Of a stretch of DNA of 64,000 bases, positions 12,780 through 22,847 are shown in pieces. Origin of the DNA: Lamellibrachia columna (lineage: Eukaryota > Annelida > Polychaeta > Sabellida > Siboglinidae); contig OY759266.1 in assembly GCA_963662155.1 (NCBI GenBank), positions 13,480,335-13,544,334 on the forward strand, read 5' to 3'. Both the position numbers and the translations under genes were made by a program. A model generated the notes under the pieces. That model made no database searches and was not told where the DNA came from. It worked only from the letters and a program-made list of their open reading frames with translations. Each line of letters starts with the position of its first letter. Positions within the stretch are counted from its first letter, which is position 1.

Positions 12780-13560
12780 CTTCTTAGCTTGCTTCGTCAC
12801 CAGTTGTGTTCTATCCCACCCTGGACATGTTGGATGAAATTTTCCTCCCTAGTCGTAGCTGCACTTTTTGAAGCGGGACGTGGCATATATATTCAGCACT
12901 GGTTTTAGGACCATAGTGTGGGTGGCATGTAATTATGCCAAGGACTGCTGGCACATTTCACGTATCGGTCTCGTCTCTGCAGTCTTGGATAGCTCTGGGG
13001 CTGACTTCCAGGATGGTCATCGTTGGTCCACTACAACGGACTGCCAGGCAGAACTACTGGCTCTGTGTTATTATCCCGTCCATCTTCTCCTTTATTGTCG
13101 CATGGACCTTTCCCGTGGCCAGCCTCCAACCAGATCCACAAAGACTAAAGGCCAAATAGTGCTGGAAATGTAGCCACATATTGTGCGGTTCCTGTATCGC
13201 AACATCAGGGAATCTGTTACAAAGTGCAAGGTCAACAGTACTGGAAGGATTGCTTTAAATTCCTCCTCTAGTGTTTTGTTGAAAGCAGACAGCTTGTCAT
13301 CCTCCTTGGAGTGTACTACCAGTTAACAGTGTTGTAGTACACAGCGGCTATTTTGTCCTGGTAGTTGCACGCCCAGTTTTCTGCGTAGTCCATCTGGACC
13401 TTTGCCTATGTCTTCTCCACCACGGAGTGCTTCAAGGTACAAACCTGTAGATATTTGGCAGTGATGTAGTAGTAGTGACAGTGCATTTGGAACTCGACTG
13501 TGCCATCTGTGAAGTTGCCAGTGAAGCTTTCTTTACTTTCCACAACTTCACTTAGCAGTT
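12780..13560 (-). pseudogene. Wrecked ORF of an unidentified repeat-associated protein family
   Basis: Reading the minus strand with many stops gives two strongly protein-like blocks: VQMDYAENWACNYQDKIAAV followed by YYN (about 13332-13408), and LEAGHGKGPCD (about 13100-13140). I remember this pairing from uncharacterised proteins that are multicopy in marine invertebrate genomes, but I cannot name a function. The conserved Asp and the HGKGPCD box could be catalytic, which is inference only. An upstream piece reads SVVEKT before VQMDYAEN. Stops and shifts throughout mean it is dead. Confidence 0.55.
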
Positions 13561-14045
13561 ATATTGCTGCTCCCGTTCTGGTATTGCTACTGTAGAAACG
13601 TAACAACCAACGCCATTTGAATAAGTTTAATACATTACAGGTCACGCCTTCATCTGTGTCGCTTCTTACTGCCCCGCTATCTTGGGCTTGGCGTTTCAGA
13701 TATATACTCCTTGCAGAGGCCGCTCCTAGGCTCTTACAGAATGTGCGAGAGAGCCGCATCGTCTGTGCCAGCCACATTATGTAAGAGGTGTGATGTGTTA
13801 CGCCACACTAGCGATCATGATAGTCATATTGGCGTAGCTGCTGCGACTGCTTCAGTGTAGTGTGAAGTCTTTTGACATGCTCGTCTTTTTGATATAGGAC
13901 CCTTTTCAACTCAGGGTCCTTTCTGTGCAGCTTCGGGAGTTCCCTGGCATGCAGCTTGTGTGTTGGTCTTGACGCGCTTGGCACCCATTCTGATATCTGA
14001 AAAACATGTTTGCAATCTGTATTCAGTATAACACTAAAATAGTAA
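13561..14045 (-). other. Unassigned; minus-strand open frame of about 93 codons
   Basis: At 13808-14089 the minus strand is open and encodes a basic, Lys/Arg/His-rich segment (RELPKLHRKDPELKRVLYQK). It may be the front part of the neighbouring decayed element. No family recognised. Confidence 0.3.
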
Positions 14046-14611
14046 ATGAGTGATGTGGCAGGAAAGGAGCTTCGCAGATGTAGTGTCATAAAGGAAGGCG
14101 AGGAAAGCCCGGGTATTCATGGGGATTCAATCATTAGGAAAGTAGATCAAGTTATAAACAGAGGAGAGGACATCACGGTATGCCTACCAGGGGCAAAAAT
14201 AGAGGATGTAGCGGAGAAGGCAGGACAGGTCATGGGTGGTGGCACATGAGGTGCTGTTCTCGTGCATGTGGGAATGAACAGTGCAGGGAAGGAGGGAACG
14301 TCAGCCATCGTTGGTAAGTACAGGAGGTTAGACACTTAAAGAGGCACGGATTGGACAGATTGTGGTGTTGGGAATATTACAGCTAATGGGAGGTAGGGGT
14401 CAGGGGTATAGGAACTGTAGGAGGATGGCGATAAGCAAACAAGTACAGAAGGTATGTATATAGGAGGGAGTAGGCTTCGTAGACATGTGGTTAAACCTTG
14501 AGGGAAGAGATAACTTTTTCATGAGATGGGCTTCATCTGACTGGGAAGGGTACTGCAGTTCTTGGGTGCGAGTTTGTCAGGGATGTTGATGAGGGCTCAG
14601 GTATTATTTAA
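14046..14611 (+). pseudogene. LINE ORF1 with SGNH/GDSL esterase-like domain
   Basis: CR1-group LINEs often carry an esterase-type ORF1, thought to help the RNP bind lipid or nucleic acid. Visible blocks: HGDSIIRKVDQVINRGED (block I with the nucleophile Ser), CLPGAKIEDVAEKAGQVM, VLVHVGMNS (block III, usually HVGTNN), and a decayed GLHLTGKGTAVLG (the DxxH-type block, near 14525-14565) in another frame. A stop after GGGT (about 14247) and at least one frameshift break it. The likely natural stop TAA at 14609-14611 overlaps the start of the ORF2 frame (LFKLD). Confidence 0.75.
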
Positions 14612-14759
14612 ACTAGATGTGCAGGAGTAATTTTTTATATTAAATCTATCCATGTATATGAAACAACACTGAAAAGTGAAGCAGATTGTGAGGAAGCAAT
14701 TTGGTGTAACATATCAGATAAATTTCATTTTCCATATCCAAGGTGTGTTTAATTTACCT

Positions 14760-14803
14760 GGTAGAGGCTTTCGTCAATGTATCACGTTGACTTCATCAGT
14801 ACC
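14760..14803 (-). ncRNA. Hammerhead-ribozyme-like motif, left arm
   Basis: The inverted counterpart of 15280-15323, with the same stem I, core CTGATGA, stem II arms, GAAA and CTC cleavage triplet on the minus strand, including the extra A. Its presence in both arms shows it is a fixed part of the element's 3' region. Confidence 0.65.
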
Positions 14804-15050
14804 GATGATGCTGAATGACGTCATCGTACACGTGAGGCAGTTCGTAATTGCCCTCGTCTCTGTTGATGGGTGTTCTAGCTTTCCTGATCCAGATGGCTTC
14901 TTTGATGTGCCGGATTCTTCGGTTGGATTCCTTGTTTACAATTTTCACTCCCTCCCAGTCTATGATGTGGTTTTCAGTTGTTGCATGGTCTGTAAGGGCG
15001 GATTTATTGATGGTAGACATCAATCTTTTTTTCCTGCTCCTTGTGTATGA
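14796..15050 (-). pseudogene. Penelope-like C-terminal (GIY-YIG endonuclease) fragment, left arm
   Basis: The minus strand reads STINKSALTDHATTENHIIDW, then KESNRRIRHIKEAIWIRKA and NRDEGNYELPHVYDD. I recognise this as the C-terminal endonuclease tail of Penelope-like polyproteins (RT plus GIY-YIG). The N-terminal RT is absent. The open frame continues artificially through the palindrome centre. Confidence 0.65.
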
Positions 15051-15089
15051 TGTAGACAACACGAAAAAAGAGAAATACACAAGGAGCGG

Positions 15090-15305
15090 GAAAAAAAGAT
15101 TGATGTCTACCATCAATAAATCCGCCCTTACACACCATGCGACAACTGAAAACCATCCAACCGAAGAATCCGGCACATCAAAGAAGCCATCTGGATCAGG
15201 AAAGCTAGAACACCCATCAACAGAGATGAGGGCAATTACGAACTGCCTCACGTGTACGATGACGTCATTCAGCGTCATCGGTACTGATGAAGTCAACGTG
15301 ATACA
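15090..15305 (+). pseudogene. Penelope-like C-terminal fragment, right arm
   Basis: The plus-strand copy of the same tail: STINKSALTHHATTENH, then a deletion of about 40 bp relative to the left arm shifts the frame before the KEAIWIRKA block. Confidence 0.65.
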
Positions 15306-15323
15306 TTGACGAAAGCCTCTACC
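15280..15323 (+). ncRNA. Hammerhead-ribozyme-like motif, right arm
   Basis: Stem I is GGTA (15280-15283) with TACC (15320-15323). Core CTGATGA is at 15284-15290. Stem II is GTCAA/TTGAC with a 9-nt loop (15292-15310). Core GAAA is at 15311-15314. A minimal stem III lies within AGCCT, and the expected cleavage site is after the C of CTC at 15319. One extra A stands between CTGATGA and stem II, a departure from the textbook core. Such ribozymes with very short stem III are known in Penelope-like elements. Confidence 0.65.
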
Positions 15324-17995
15324 AGGTAAACTAAACACACCTTGGATATGAAAAATTTAATTTATCTGATTTGAAAATGAACTATCCTGAAGAATGTTCA
15401 GTAATATTGGTGTAACATAGTTACCAAGAACTCAACATTAACAATAGGAGTAGTTCATTGTAGTTCAAACATAGGAAGATGTAAAACTACAAAAGGCTAC
15501 AAGGGAAATGGGTATGGGGGAATGTGTTATAATGTGCGATTGTATCCATGACCATATACAATGGAAATCATTAAAGAGAGCTGGGTTGATGACCATCAGT
15601 TTCTACTTCAAATATAGGATTGTTTCCTTACTCAACATGTCTTGGAACCAACCAGAGGTGGGAATGTGTTAGATTTAATTTTGTCTTCTCAAAATGAATT
15701 AGTTGATAATTTTAAAGTACACAAACCTTTGGGTTCCAGTGATCATAACCAGACCCATTTTAATATAAAAGTAAAAACAAGGAATACATATAAACAACAA
15801 TGGAGGCGGAACTTCAACAGAGGCAAATATAAAGAGATTAGAACATATCTTGGGAATATAGATTGGAATAACACAAACTACAAAGAAGCACTTAACCTAG
15901 CTACATCTGAAATTAGAAAATCCAAAAAACCTTTGAACATAAATTGGCAGGTAATATAAATAATGACAGCAATAGTTTCTATGCTTATGTAAGGAGTAAA
16001 CAGAAAGTTCGAGATAAGGTCGGACCACTGGAAAACAACAGTGGAAACATACTTTCAGATGGGTTTCAAAAGGCAGAGGCCCTGAATGAGTATTTCAGCT
16101 CAGTTTTTACCACAGAAGATATCAGTTCACTTCCAGTTATTAAATTTGAAGGCAATAAATAAAGTCATTTAGGGCAGTTATTTGTAACTCCTGAAATGAT
16201 AGGAAAAAAATTAAAAACATGAAAGATAATAAATCACCTGGAGTTGATGGGATACCACCAAAATAGCTTCAGGAAATTGCAGAACAAATTAGCACACTAT
16301 TTGCACTAGAACAGTTCCTTCAGTATGGAAAGAAGCAAGAAACATTATGCCGCTATTTAAGAAGGTATCGAGGAAAAAGTCAGAAAATTACAGACCAGTG
16401 AGTTTAACATAAGTTGTATGCAAATTACTAGAAACATTAATCAGAGACCACATGGTGGAATTCCATATAAAACATAAATTAATAAATACATATCAACATG
16501 GGTCCCTAAAAGCAAAGTCATGTCTAACCAATCTCTTATTTTTTTTAAAGAAATTACAAAGTGGGTAGATAACGGGTCACCAGTGGATGTTGTCTACTTA
16601 GATTTTCAGCAAGCTTTCGATAGTGTCACATCAAAGATTGTTACTTAAACTAAAAGCCCATGACATAGGTAATGATGCAATCAACTGGATAGAAGACAGA
16701 GAGTAATAATAGATGGTGAGATTTCAAACTGGAAATCTGTTTTGAGTGGGGTACCTCAGGGATAACGTGTTAGGACCTATATTGTTTTTAATATATATCA
16801 ATGATTTGGTAGACGACATATCTAGCAAAGTACTACAATTTGCAGATGACACAAAAGTATTCAGAAATGTTACAAATGATACAGATAAACAAAGTTTACA
16901 AGATGCTCTAGATAAATTGGTTAAATGATCAGAAAAATGGTAAATGTTATTCAATTTTGGGAAGTGTAAATGCATACACATAGGAGATGGAAACATTGAT
17001 GAAAAATATATAATTGGGGACGTTGTACTAGGTAGAACCACAAAAGAAAAGGGAATTTGAATGCAAAATTGTTTCAAATGCATTGTATATGCCTATAAAA
17101 TTTCACTCGTAAAAGATGAGTTAGTAGGAAATTCCATTTCATTGGTTACCAAGATTCGGGGCAAACGGTGTTGCCGCCAAACAGAGCCTGGATAATCGAG
17201 GCTAGTGCGTAAGGGTAGTTTTGACTTCTGAGACAAGCATAACGGCACATCTTCGTTAGTTTGTTGTAAAACTAGAAACTATTTTGTAAATTACATATAC
17301 ACAACATAATATCATCATTATGAAATGGTTCAATCAATATATCGCAATACTCACTATATCGAAGTATTGCGATACGACCAAATATCAGTATAGAACTTTC
17401 AGAAGTACGATACGTCAATATACCCTGTACAAAGCAGTAGTCAGATCGCATTTGGAATATTGTATACAAGCATGGATCGAGGCTATATCACAAGAAGGAC
17501 ATAGACAAGCTAGAAAGAATACAATGAAGAGCAACTAAAATGATTCGAGAATTGAGAGACCTTAGTTGTGAAAGCCGCTTATTACAATGTGGTTTGACAA
17601 CAGGAGATTATAAGAGGAGACCAAACAGAAGTGTTTAAAATAGTGAATAGTTGTGATCAGGGGAATATATGTTCTTCAAACGTAAAGGCAGTTGAACCAG
17701 ACTACATAAATTAAGTAGCATTAGTTATATAAGGAACAGTGTAGTAGGTTGGACATGAGAAAGTAATCATTTTCATAGAGGGCGACAAATGAATGGAAGG
17801 TTGTCAAATGAGTGTGTTAATGTTAGTAGTATGAATATGCTTAAACACAGAATTGACAGATATCTGATCAAATCAAATGACATATCTGATAAAATTGTTG
17901 GACTGTTAATAAGCCAATGCCACAAATTCACAAAATGGCTTCCTTGTCCACTTGCCATCTGGAACTTATAGTTTGGGATGGCAATCTTGTTAAAT

Positions 17996-18394
17996 ATTGT
18001 TTAAAAAATGAATCAGCGGCAGCATCTGTTGACATCCCTACCAAACTGAAAGCGGCAGCCGCATACGCTTGATTTATATCCAAGATCGTACGTACTACTA
18101 TTAGCGTGGAGATCGTTCAAAAATGCAAATTACATCCAGATCGTGCTCGGGCAAGGCCAGGCCCCAGGTCAAGGACAAGGTACGGCGTGCGTAGGCCGGG
18201 TACTTGTTTAGTTATACATTTCGATTATTAGTGTAATTATGTATTAACAGCAATCAACAATTACAATGTCAATGAGATCGGTCTGAAAAGTAAAAATGTA
18301 TTGCTTGTGTTTTTTATAGTAATTTAGGCACTATTTTACAAACATGCAGAAAGACAACGTATACTTAGCACTTCGGCTTAAACACTCTAATAAA
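17996..18394. other. Unassigned sequence
   Basis: Nothing recognised between the LINE 3' end and the foldback element. Confidence 0.4.
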
Positions 18395-18828
18395 AGACCG
18401 AGTCGTTACAGAATATTACACACCGATACAACGGTTCATTTAGTTTTAACACTAGCTCTAGTTTTAATTCAGTCTCTACTACATATTCAATTCGTTAGGT
18501 GGCAGCACGTTACGGTCTCCTTCAGATATTCCCGCCATACAATATTGTATGGCGGGAATTATAAAGGAGACCGTAACATGCTGCCACCTACCGAATTGAA
18601 TATACAATGGAAACCGTTACGTGCTGCTACCTACGGAATGAATTAGAACTAATGGACCGTTGTATTCCCGCCATGCTATAGTGTCTGGCGGGAATATCTA
18701 GACCGTAACGTGCTGCCACCTACCGAATTGGATACCTAGTAGAGACCGTAACGTGCTGCCACCATTCGAATGAGTTAGAACCAATGGACCGTTGTATCGG
18801 TGTATAGTATTCTGTAACGCCTGGGTCT
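18395..18828. mobile_element. Compound foldback (MITE-like) element, about 430 bp
   Basis: The outer inverted ends match over about 40 bp: GTTACAGAATATTACACACC from 18405, and the complement of the sequence ending at 18818. Inside is a perfect 32-bp palindrome (18528-18559) built on ATTCCCGCCATAC. A word like GACCGTAACGTGCTGCCACC occurs five times, once inverted (18496) and four times direct (18571, 18612, 18700, 18742). A second CCCGCCA...TGGCGGG hairpin lies at 18665-18697. Confidence 0.75.
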
Positions 18829-20784
18829 GTTACCAGCCAAGACTATAGGTACGTTGTTTATTGGCATGTTTGTGGAATTGTGCCTAAATTACCACACGAT
18901 TATCCCGAGTTTCGTTGCAAAACACGAACAATACATTTATACTTTTCAGCAGGACCGATTTCAATTGTTCTTTATATGAAATTATCACCACATTACTCAT
19001 TACATTAGTAATCGAAACGCATAACAATTATATAATAATCTTATTCTTTCTAGCGCGCAGTAATAGCCAATACTTACCTAAGCCTAAGGCTAATGTCATG
19101 TCTCATGACCTAGACTACTCGTGCTTGGTATGGTCTGGATTTCTGAACGCCCTCGAGTCAACATCAAACACAATATGGTCATTAACAAAGCCAAAGGGTG
19201 TGGCAGGGGTATCAATCTCCCATCTCGCCTATTTTTTTAGGACCAACCTCCCACCTCCTGCCACACACACCTTAATAACCCCTCTTTCTTTGCATTTTAT
19301 GCGGCTATGCCTGAAACATACAACATTGTCTTCAATTAGATATCAATTAAATATCAACAACAAACAACACGTACCTGTCATCATGTTGTCACCAACAATC
19401 ATAAAAACTTTGTGGCACTTGTTTTTTGGAAGTGGCTTCAAACGAGAGTGGCATTTTATTTCGGAGTGGACACTTTTATGACAATTAGAAAACTGGGATG
19501 AGATATGAAATGTACACCAGATGTGGTACGTTTGCTGAAAGTAGAGTATGTGCACTAAAAATATCGGAAAGGTTGGCAACTTTTAACTGGCCATGTCCTA
19601 CTTCTTTGTCTTGACAATGTGCTGTAGGAATACACAATGTGATCAAATTTACAAAATAAATCTTCAGCATGTTTAAAACAAAATGTTCCTGTATACAATC
19701 AATTGCTTCTACAATTTAAGTTTGACCACCACATGGTCATAATGAAATTGTAATTTAGTTGTAACTCGTGTTGCATGATATTCGGAGTGAACATTGTCTT
19801 GAAGAATGCATTTTATTTTCACCATGTTTGTAGATTGAATCACAAATTTAAGTGAGTCAGTTGATTTTGTATATGCTTGATAGAGATGTAATGAGCTCTG
19901 TGATGTTTGTATATTTTGTTGACAAGTGCATGTATTCCAGAAGCTGTCGCCAACACATGAGCATGTTTTTCAACCACTTCAACGTAGCTAGCAACGCAAC
20001 ACTGAACGATTTCTGTTCTTATAAGGTCTTTTTTTTTGCAAAACAACAATAGATATATTGTTATTCATGCTGTTATTCAACACTGTTATTCGTGCTGTTA
20101 TTACTACTGTTATCATGCACACTCATCAGCGATATCACTTGTGGTGCGAACTCATCAGACATGTGCCATATCTTCATTGATAACAATGCGATCTGTATAT
20201 TTCATATTTCAATCTAACTTAGAGGCTAAATTAGGTAACGTTACATGGTTTCACTATTTCTATTACTGAGGCAGTTCTCTTGATTGGTCCACGGAAACTT
20301 AGTTTTGCAGTGAACTCTTCTTAGCATAATCACTGTGGGCCAGAGCAATTTGATTATATTAAAAGTCCTTCCTCAACTGACTTAGCCTATTGCGAATCTG
20401 GTTCATTGGTGTCCAAATATATAGTGTGTGAATAGTTTAAATAATATCCACAGTCAATTTAAAATGTGTATTTTTGTTCGAATCGTCGAAAGAATTGACT
20501 TTATAGTGCATATCCAAAACAGTAAGCACTGCAGGATCAATCCTCTCACTGATCACATGACAAAGTTATGAGATTTCACAAAGGGCGAAATTTGTGGAGT
20601 TTTCGGCGTTTTCATTTTCACATAAATTAATGTTGCGCCAAACATCAAATAATATAATAGTTTGTCTGATGAGTTAACAACATAATACATAAAAAAGTTG
20701 CACAAACACGCTAAGATGTCGTAATGGATACTATGTAAGTTTGATTTTTCCCAAATTGAACTTGAAATGACAAAAAAATCTAAT
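18829..20784. other. Unassigned sequence with a short dispersed repeat
   Basis: AT-rich. It contains a block of about 75 bp at 19195-19275 (GGGTGTGGCAG ... CCAACCTCCCACCTCCTGCC) that recurs inverted near 34196-34280. No gene recognised. Short open frames at 19340-20050 have no motif. Confidence 0.4.
19195..19275. repeat. Dispersed short repeat, copy A
   Basis: Matches the complement of 34196-34280 in word order (GTGTGGCAG, ATCTCCCA, ACAACCTCC). Confidence 0.5.
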
Positions 20785-20799
20785 TGAGGAGGGATCTTT

Positions 20800-20870
20800 A
20801 AGTGTCTCATGGGCAGATCCAGGGGGTGTCCATCAGGGGCCTGAGGCACCCCCCCTTATTTCGGCCAGAT
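20800..20870. repeat. Possible TIR-like end of a DNA element
   Basis: CAGATCCAGGGGGTGTCCAT resembles the CAGGGGCGGATC-type termini of many MITEs, such as the one at 54719-55013. No matching opposite end was found. Confidence 0.3.
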
Positions 20871-21502
20871 TCAAAATTAGTTCTATGGACACCACTATGT
20901 GACGCCCTCTTGTTCCTCAGATGAGGACATTTCTGATACAAACTAGGGTCTAGGGGCATTGCCTCCAATACTGCCATATATCCCCGTCGTTCTGATTTAC
21001 TCCCCGTTTCTGCCTTCTCATCGTGGTATCCATTATAAAAGGCACATCGATTATTTTAGTCAGTCCAATGAAAGTGAATTGCAATGATCAGCAGTTGTGT
21101 GGTTTGCAAAGTCACGTGAGAGACAGTCGCTTCAAGCTGCAGCCCATGTATGTTGTTCTCCGTGAAAAGCAAAATATCGCCCTGAGATTCCACCTTCATG
21201 TCGGCACCTATGAGGTGCCGTAGCGGACGAAAGGGTGATGAAATGGACAAACCTGTTGAGTCCTGCAAGGTCAATCCAGTTCTGCGAGATCGGTCGATTT
21301 CTGGCTGCGAGATTGATCGAGTTTTGGCTACGAGATAGATCTAGTTTTGCAAGATCAATCGAGTCTGATTACCACTGAAAATAGCGTTGTAAATTTCTAT
21401 AAATGTTACCAACGTGAATATGTTTAAAAACAAAACTGACAATTAAGACGACTATGTGATGAGATGGCCTGCAGAATACATAACAGTGTCTTTACATTGT
21501 GA

Positions 21503-21570
21503 GCTATCGTGGCTTAGCGGTAGAGCGTTCACTTTGCATGTGAAAAGGCCCATGATCAACCGACGGTATG
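21503..21570 (+). repeat. tRNA-Ala-like SINE head or pseudo-tRNA
   Basis: A perfect A box TGGCTTAGCGG is followed by GTAGAGC and a perfect anticodon arm TTCAC-TTTGCAT-GTGAA with anticodon TGC. The T arm (CATGATCAACC) and the 3' acceptor strand are decayed, so it is not a functional tRNA. Confidence 0.65.
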
Positions 21571-21847
21571 TCCGATTTACATATTTTCTCGTTTAATGTT
21601 TTCATTATTATTTTATCGATTATATTTAGTGCAATATTCGCAGCCCATCCATAGGTACATACATGCAGTCATAAAATAATAAATATAATATGTAGTTAAA
21701 GGTATATATATATATATATATATATAGTCGCTACTAAGCCACACATAGAAATAATTAGTATCACACATTGCCAATCAGTGAAATTAAACAAAAACGAATA
21801 TTGCACTAAATATAATTGATAAAATAATAATGAGAACATTAAACGAG

Positions 21848-21892
21848 AATAATTTTGTTCCATTCATTTGTCCTCTGTGAGAATTAATTACT
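21848..21892 (-). repeat. Possible 40-bp LINE scrap
   Basis: TTTGTTCCATTCATTTGTCC and CTCTGTGAGAA match the LINE C-terminal region at about 61998-62033, with a small deletion. Confidence 0.4.
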
Positions 21893-22124
21893 TTGTGAGT
21901 GATTCAAGAAAATATATGAAATATAAATTACTATGTTATGGTAACTTTTAGCCACTTTTATCTGGGTAGTATATTATATTATATTATACTTATTGCAGCA
22001 TTACTTCGCTGCACATTCAACTCCGCTATTTTTCTGGTAACCAGACTCGATCTATCTCGCAGAACTCGACAAGTTTCGCCGTTTTATCACCCTTTTGGGT
22101 TTTGTCCGTTACGGCGCGTCATAG

Positions 22125-22787
22125 CCACCCTCGACACTGTCACTGATGAGAATCACGACGATGTGCTTCTGCCATAATTATAGTTCTGGAGACGCATTTA
22201 GACTAGCGACACAAAAAATAACGCCTTATCCTGGGCCTGCCCCGGCCCCTTGCCGGCTGTGTCTGTAGTGTCAAAAATAATAGGCCCCTATAAATAATGA
22301 AATTATTGCCATCATCCGGGTGCAGATCCAGATCATGTACGAAAGGTGTTTTGGTTACTAAGAACCCGGGAAACCAATGAAACTCATCACAACTGAAAGT
22401 ACTATTGATTCTAGTTTTCCATGATTTTACGTGTGTGTGCGACAAACGCTAGCGCCACATCCCGGAGTCTTGATGCAAGTCGCGGATAGTGCACACTGGG
22501 AAATCGCGAGCGCTGCGTCCGTAGCTACCCCTACATGGCTGTTTACATTATTCGCATCATTTCACAGCCTTTTATAATAGCCCCAGATAGATTACTCTTT
22601 TTCTTGTTGACACATCTCGCGTAATTTTGTAATACAGTACTTCCTGGGTGTCTTTTAAGAAGCATAACATTAATAAAATTCCACATCCAGCATTTTCGCG
22701 ACAGACCTCAGAAACCCCCAGTGTGCACCGCGTAACGTTCGCGTCAACTGACCCGCTTTATAAATTCGGCTGAATCGATGCAGAAGA
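22125..22787. other. B9D1 upstream region
   Basis: CpG dinucleotides look commoner than in the flanks. A TGCACACTGGG word near 22490 recurs inverted near 22720. This interval should hold the B9D1 promoter, but no element other than the TATA-like box can be defended. Confidence 0.4.
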
Positions 22788-22847
22788 ATGGCGTCTCCAT
22801 CATCGGTGTTTCTCTTGATGGCTAGTGGACAAATAGAAACGGCTGAG
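22788..22847 (+). CDS. B9D1: B9D1 coding exon 1
   Basis: Twenty codons from ATG, encoding the first beta strand ([15 protein letters not shown]). The start fits the family N-terminus. The exon must end in phase 0 after GAG, because exon 2 begins on a codon boundary. The next bases are GCATGT, so the donor is GC rather than GT. The nearest GT, at 22852, would throw exon 2 out of frame. A TATA-like TTTATAAAT lies about 30 bp before the ATG. Confidence 0.9.

Larger units (their letters stand above)
14713..15406. mobile_element. Penelope-like element fragment, head-to-head inverted, inserted in the LINE
   Basis: A 694-bp insertion flanked by the 12-bp direct repeat TTGGTGTAACAT (14701-14712 and 15407-15418). 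LINE sequence is continuous across it. It consists of two inverted arms (about 14713-15045 and 15080-15371) meeting at 15050-15080, plus 35 bp extra on the right. Both arms encode the same C-terminal protein end, reading outward. Each arm finishes with a hammerhead-like motif. The arrangement suits partial Penelope-like elements, which often form inverted partial copies. Confidence 0.75.
14612..17990 (+). pseudogene. LINE ORF2 remnant (EN, RT), interrupted
   Basis: Fragments match copy 1 in order. EN C-terminus: GGNVLDLILSSQNELVDN and SSDHNQTHFN at 15642-15959. Connector: FYAYVRSKQKVRDKVGPLEN at 15944-16162. RT: SPGVDGIP near 16240 and VYLDFQQAF near 16595. Catalytic FADDTKVF near 16845, followed by RNVTNDTDKQSLQDALDKLV. 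C-terminal remnants run to 17970. In-frame stops and deletions are frequent. Confidence 0.85.
14046..17995 (+). mobile_element. CR1/jockey-like LINE, copy 2 (nearly full length, interrupted)
   Basis: A plus-strand copy of the family at 1-2720. In order it has an esterase-type ORF1 (14046-14611), EN, RT and C-terminal regions, and the family 3' end with the TTGCCATC...GATGGCAA hairpin (near 17955-17985). It is interrupted at 14713-15406 by a Penelope-like fragment. Near 17060-17427 about 365 bp of foreign sequence replaces about 110 bp of LINE. Many stops are present. Confidence 0.9.
21208..22124. mobile_element. Foldback DNA element with long nested inverted repeats
   Basis: The outer ends match as inverted repeats: CTATGAGGTGCCGTAGCGGA on the left, and the complement of the sequence ending at 22124 on the right. 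Similarity continues through AAGGGTGAT, GAGTCCTGC/GAGTTCTGC, GCGAGAT and GAGTCTGRTTACC. Inside, 21585-21642 and 21796-21850 form a second inverted repeat of about 57 bp around a (TA)n core (21706-21725). The left arm has three to four repeats of GCGAGATYGATCGAGTTTTG. Confidence 0.7.

Noticed and set aside
14676..15338. Overlapping open frames of 124, 153 and 180 codons
   Set aside because: The inverted arms of the Penelope-like fragment make frames run through the palindrome centre; only the endonuclease-tail portions are real relics.
22480..22735. TGCACACTGGG inverted pair 230 bp apart upstream of B9D1
   Set aside because: Only 11-14 bp match and no target duplication; may be chance.
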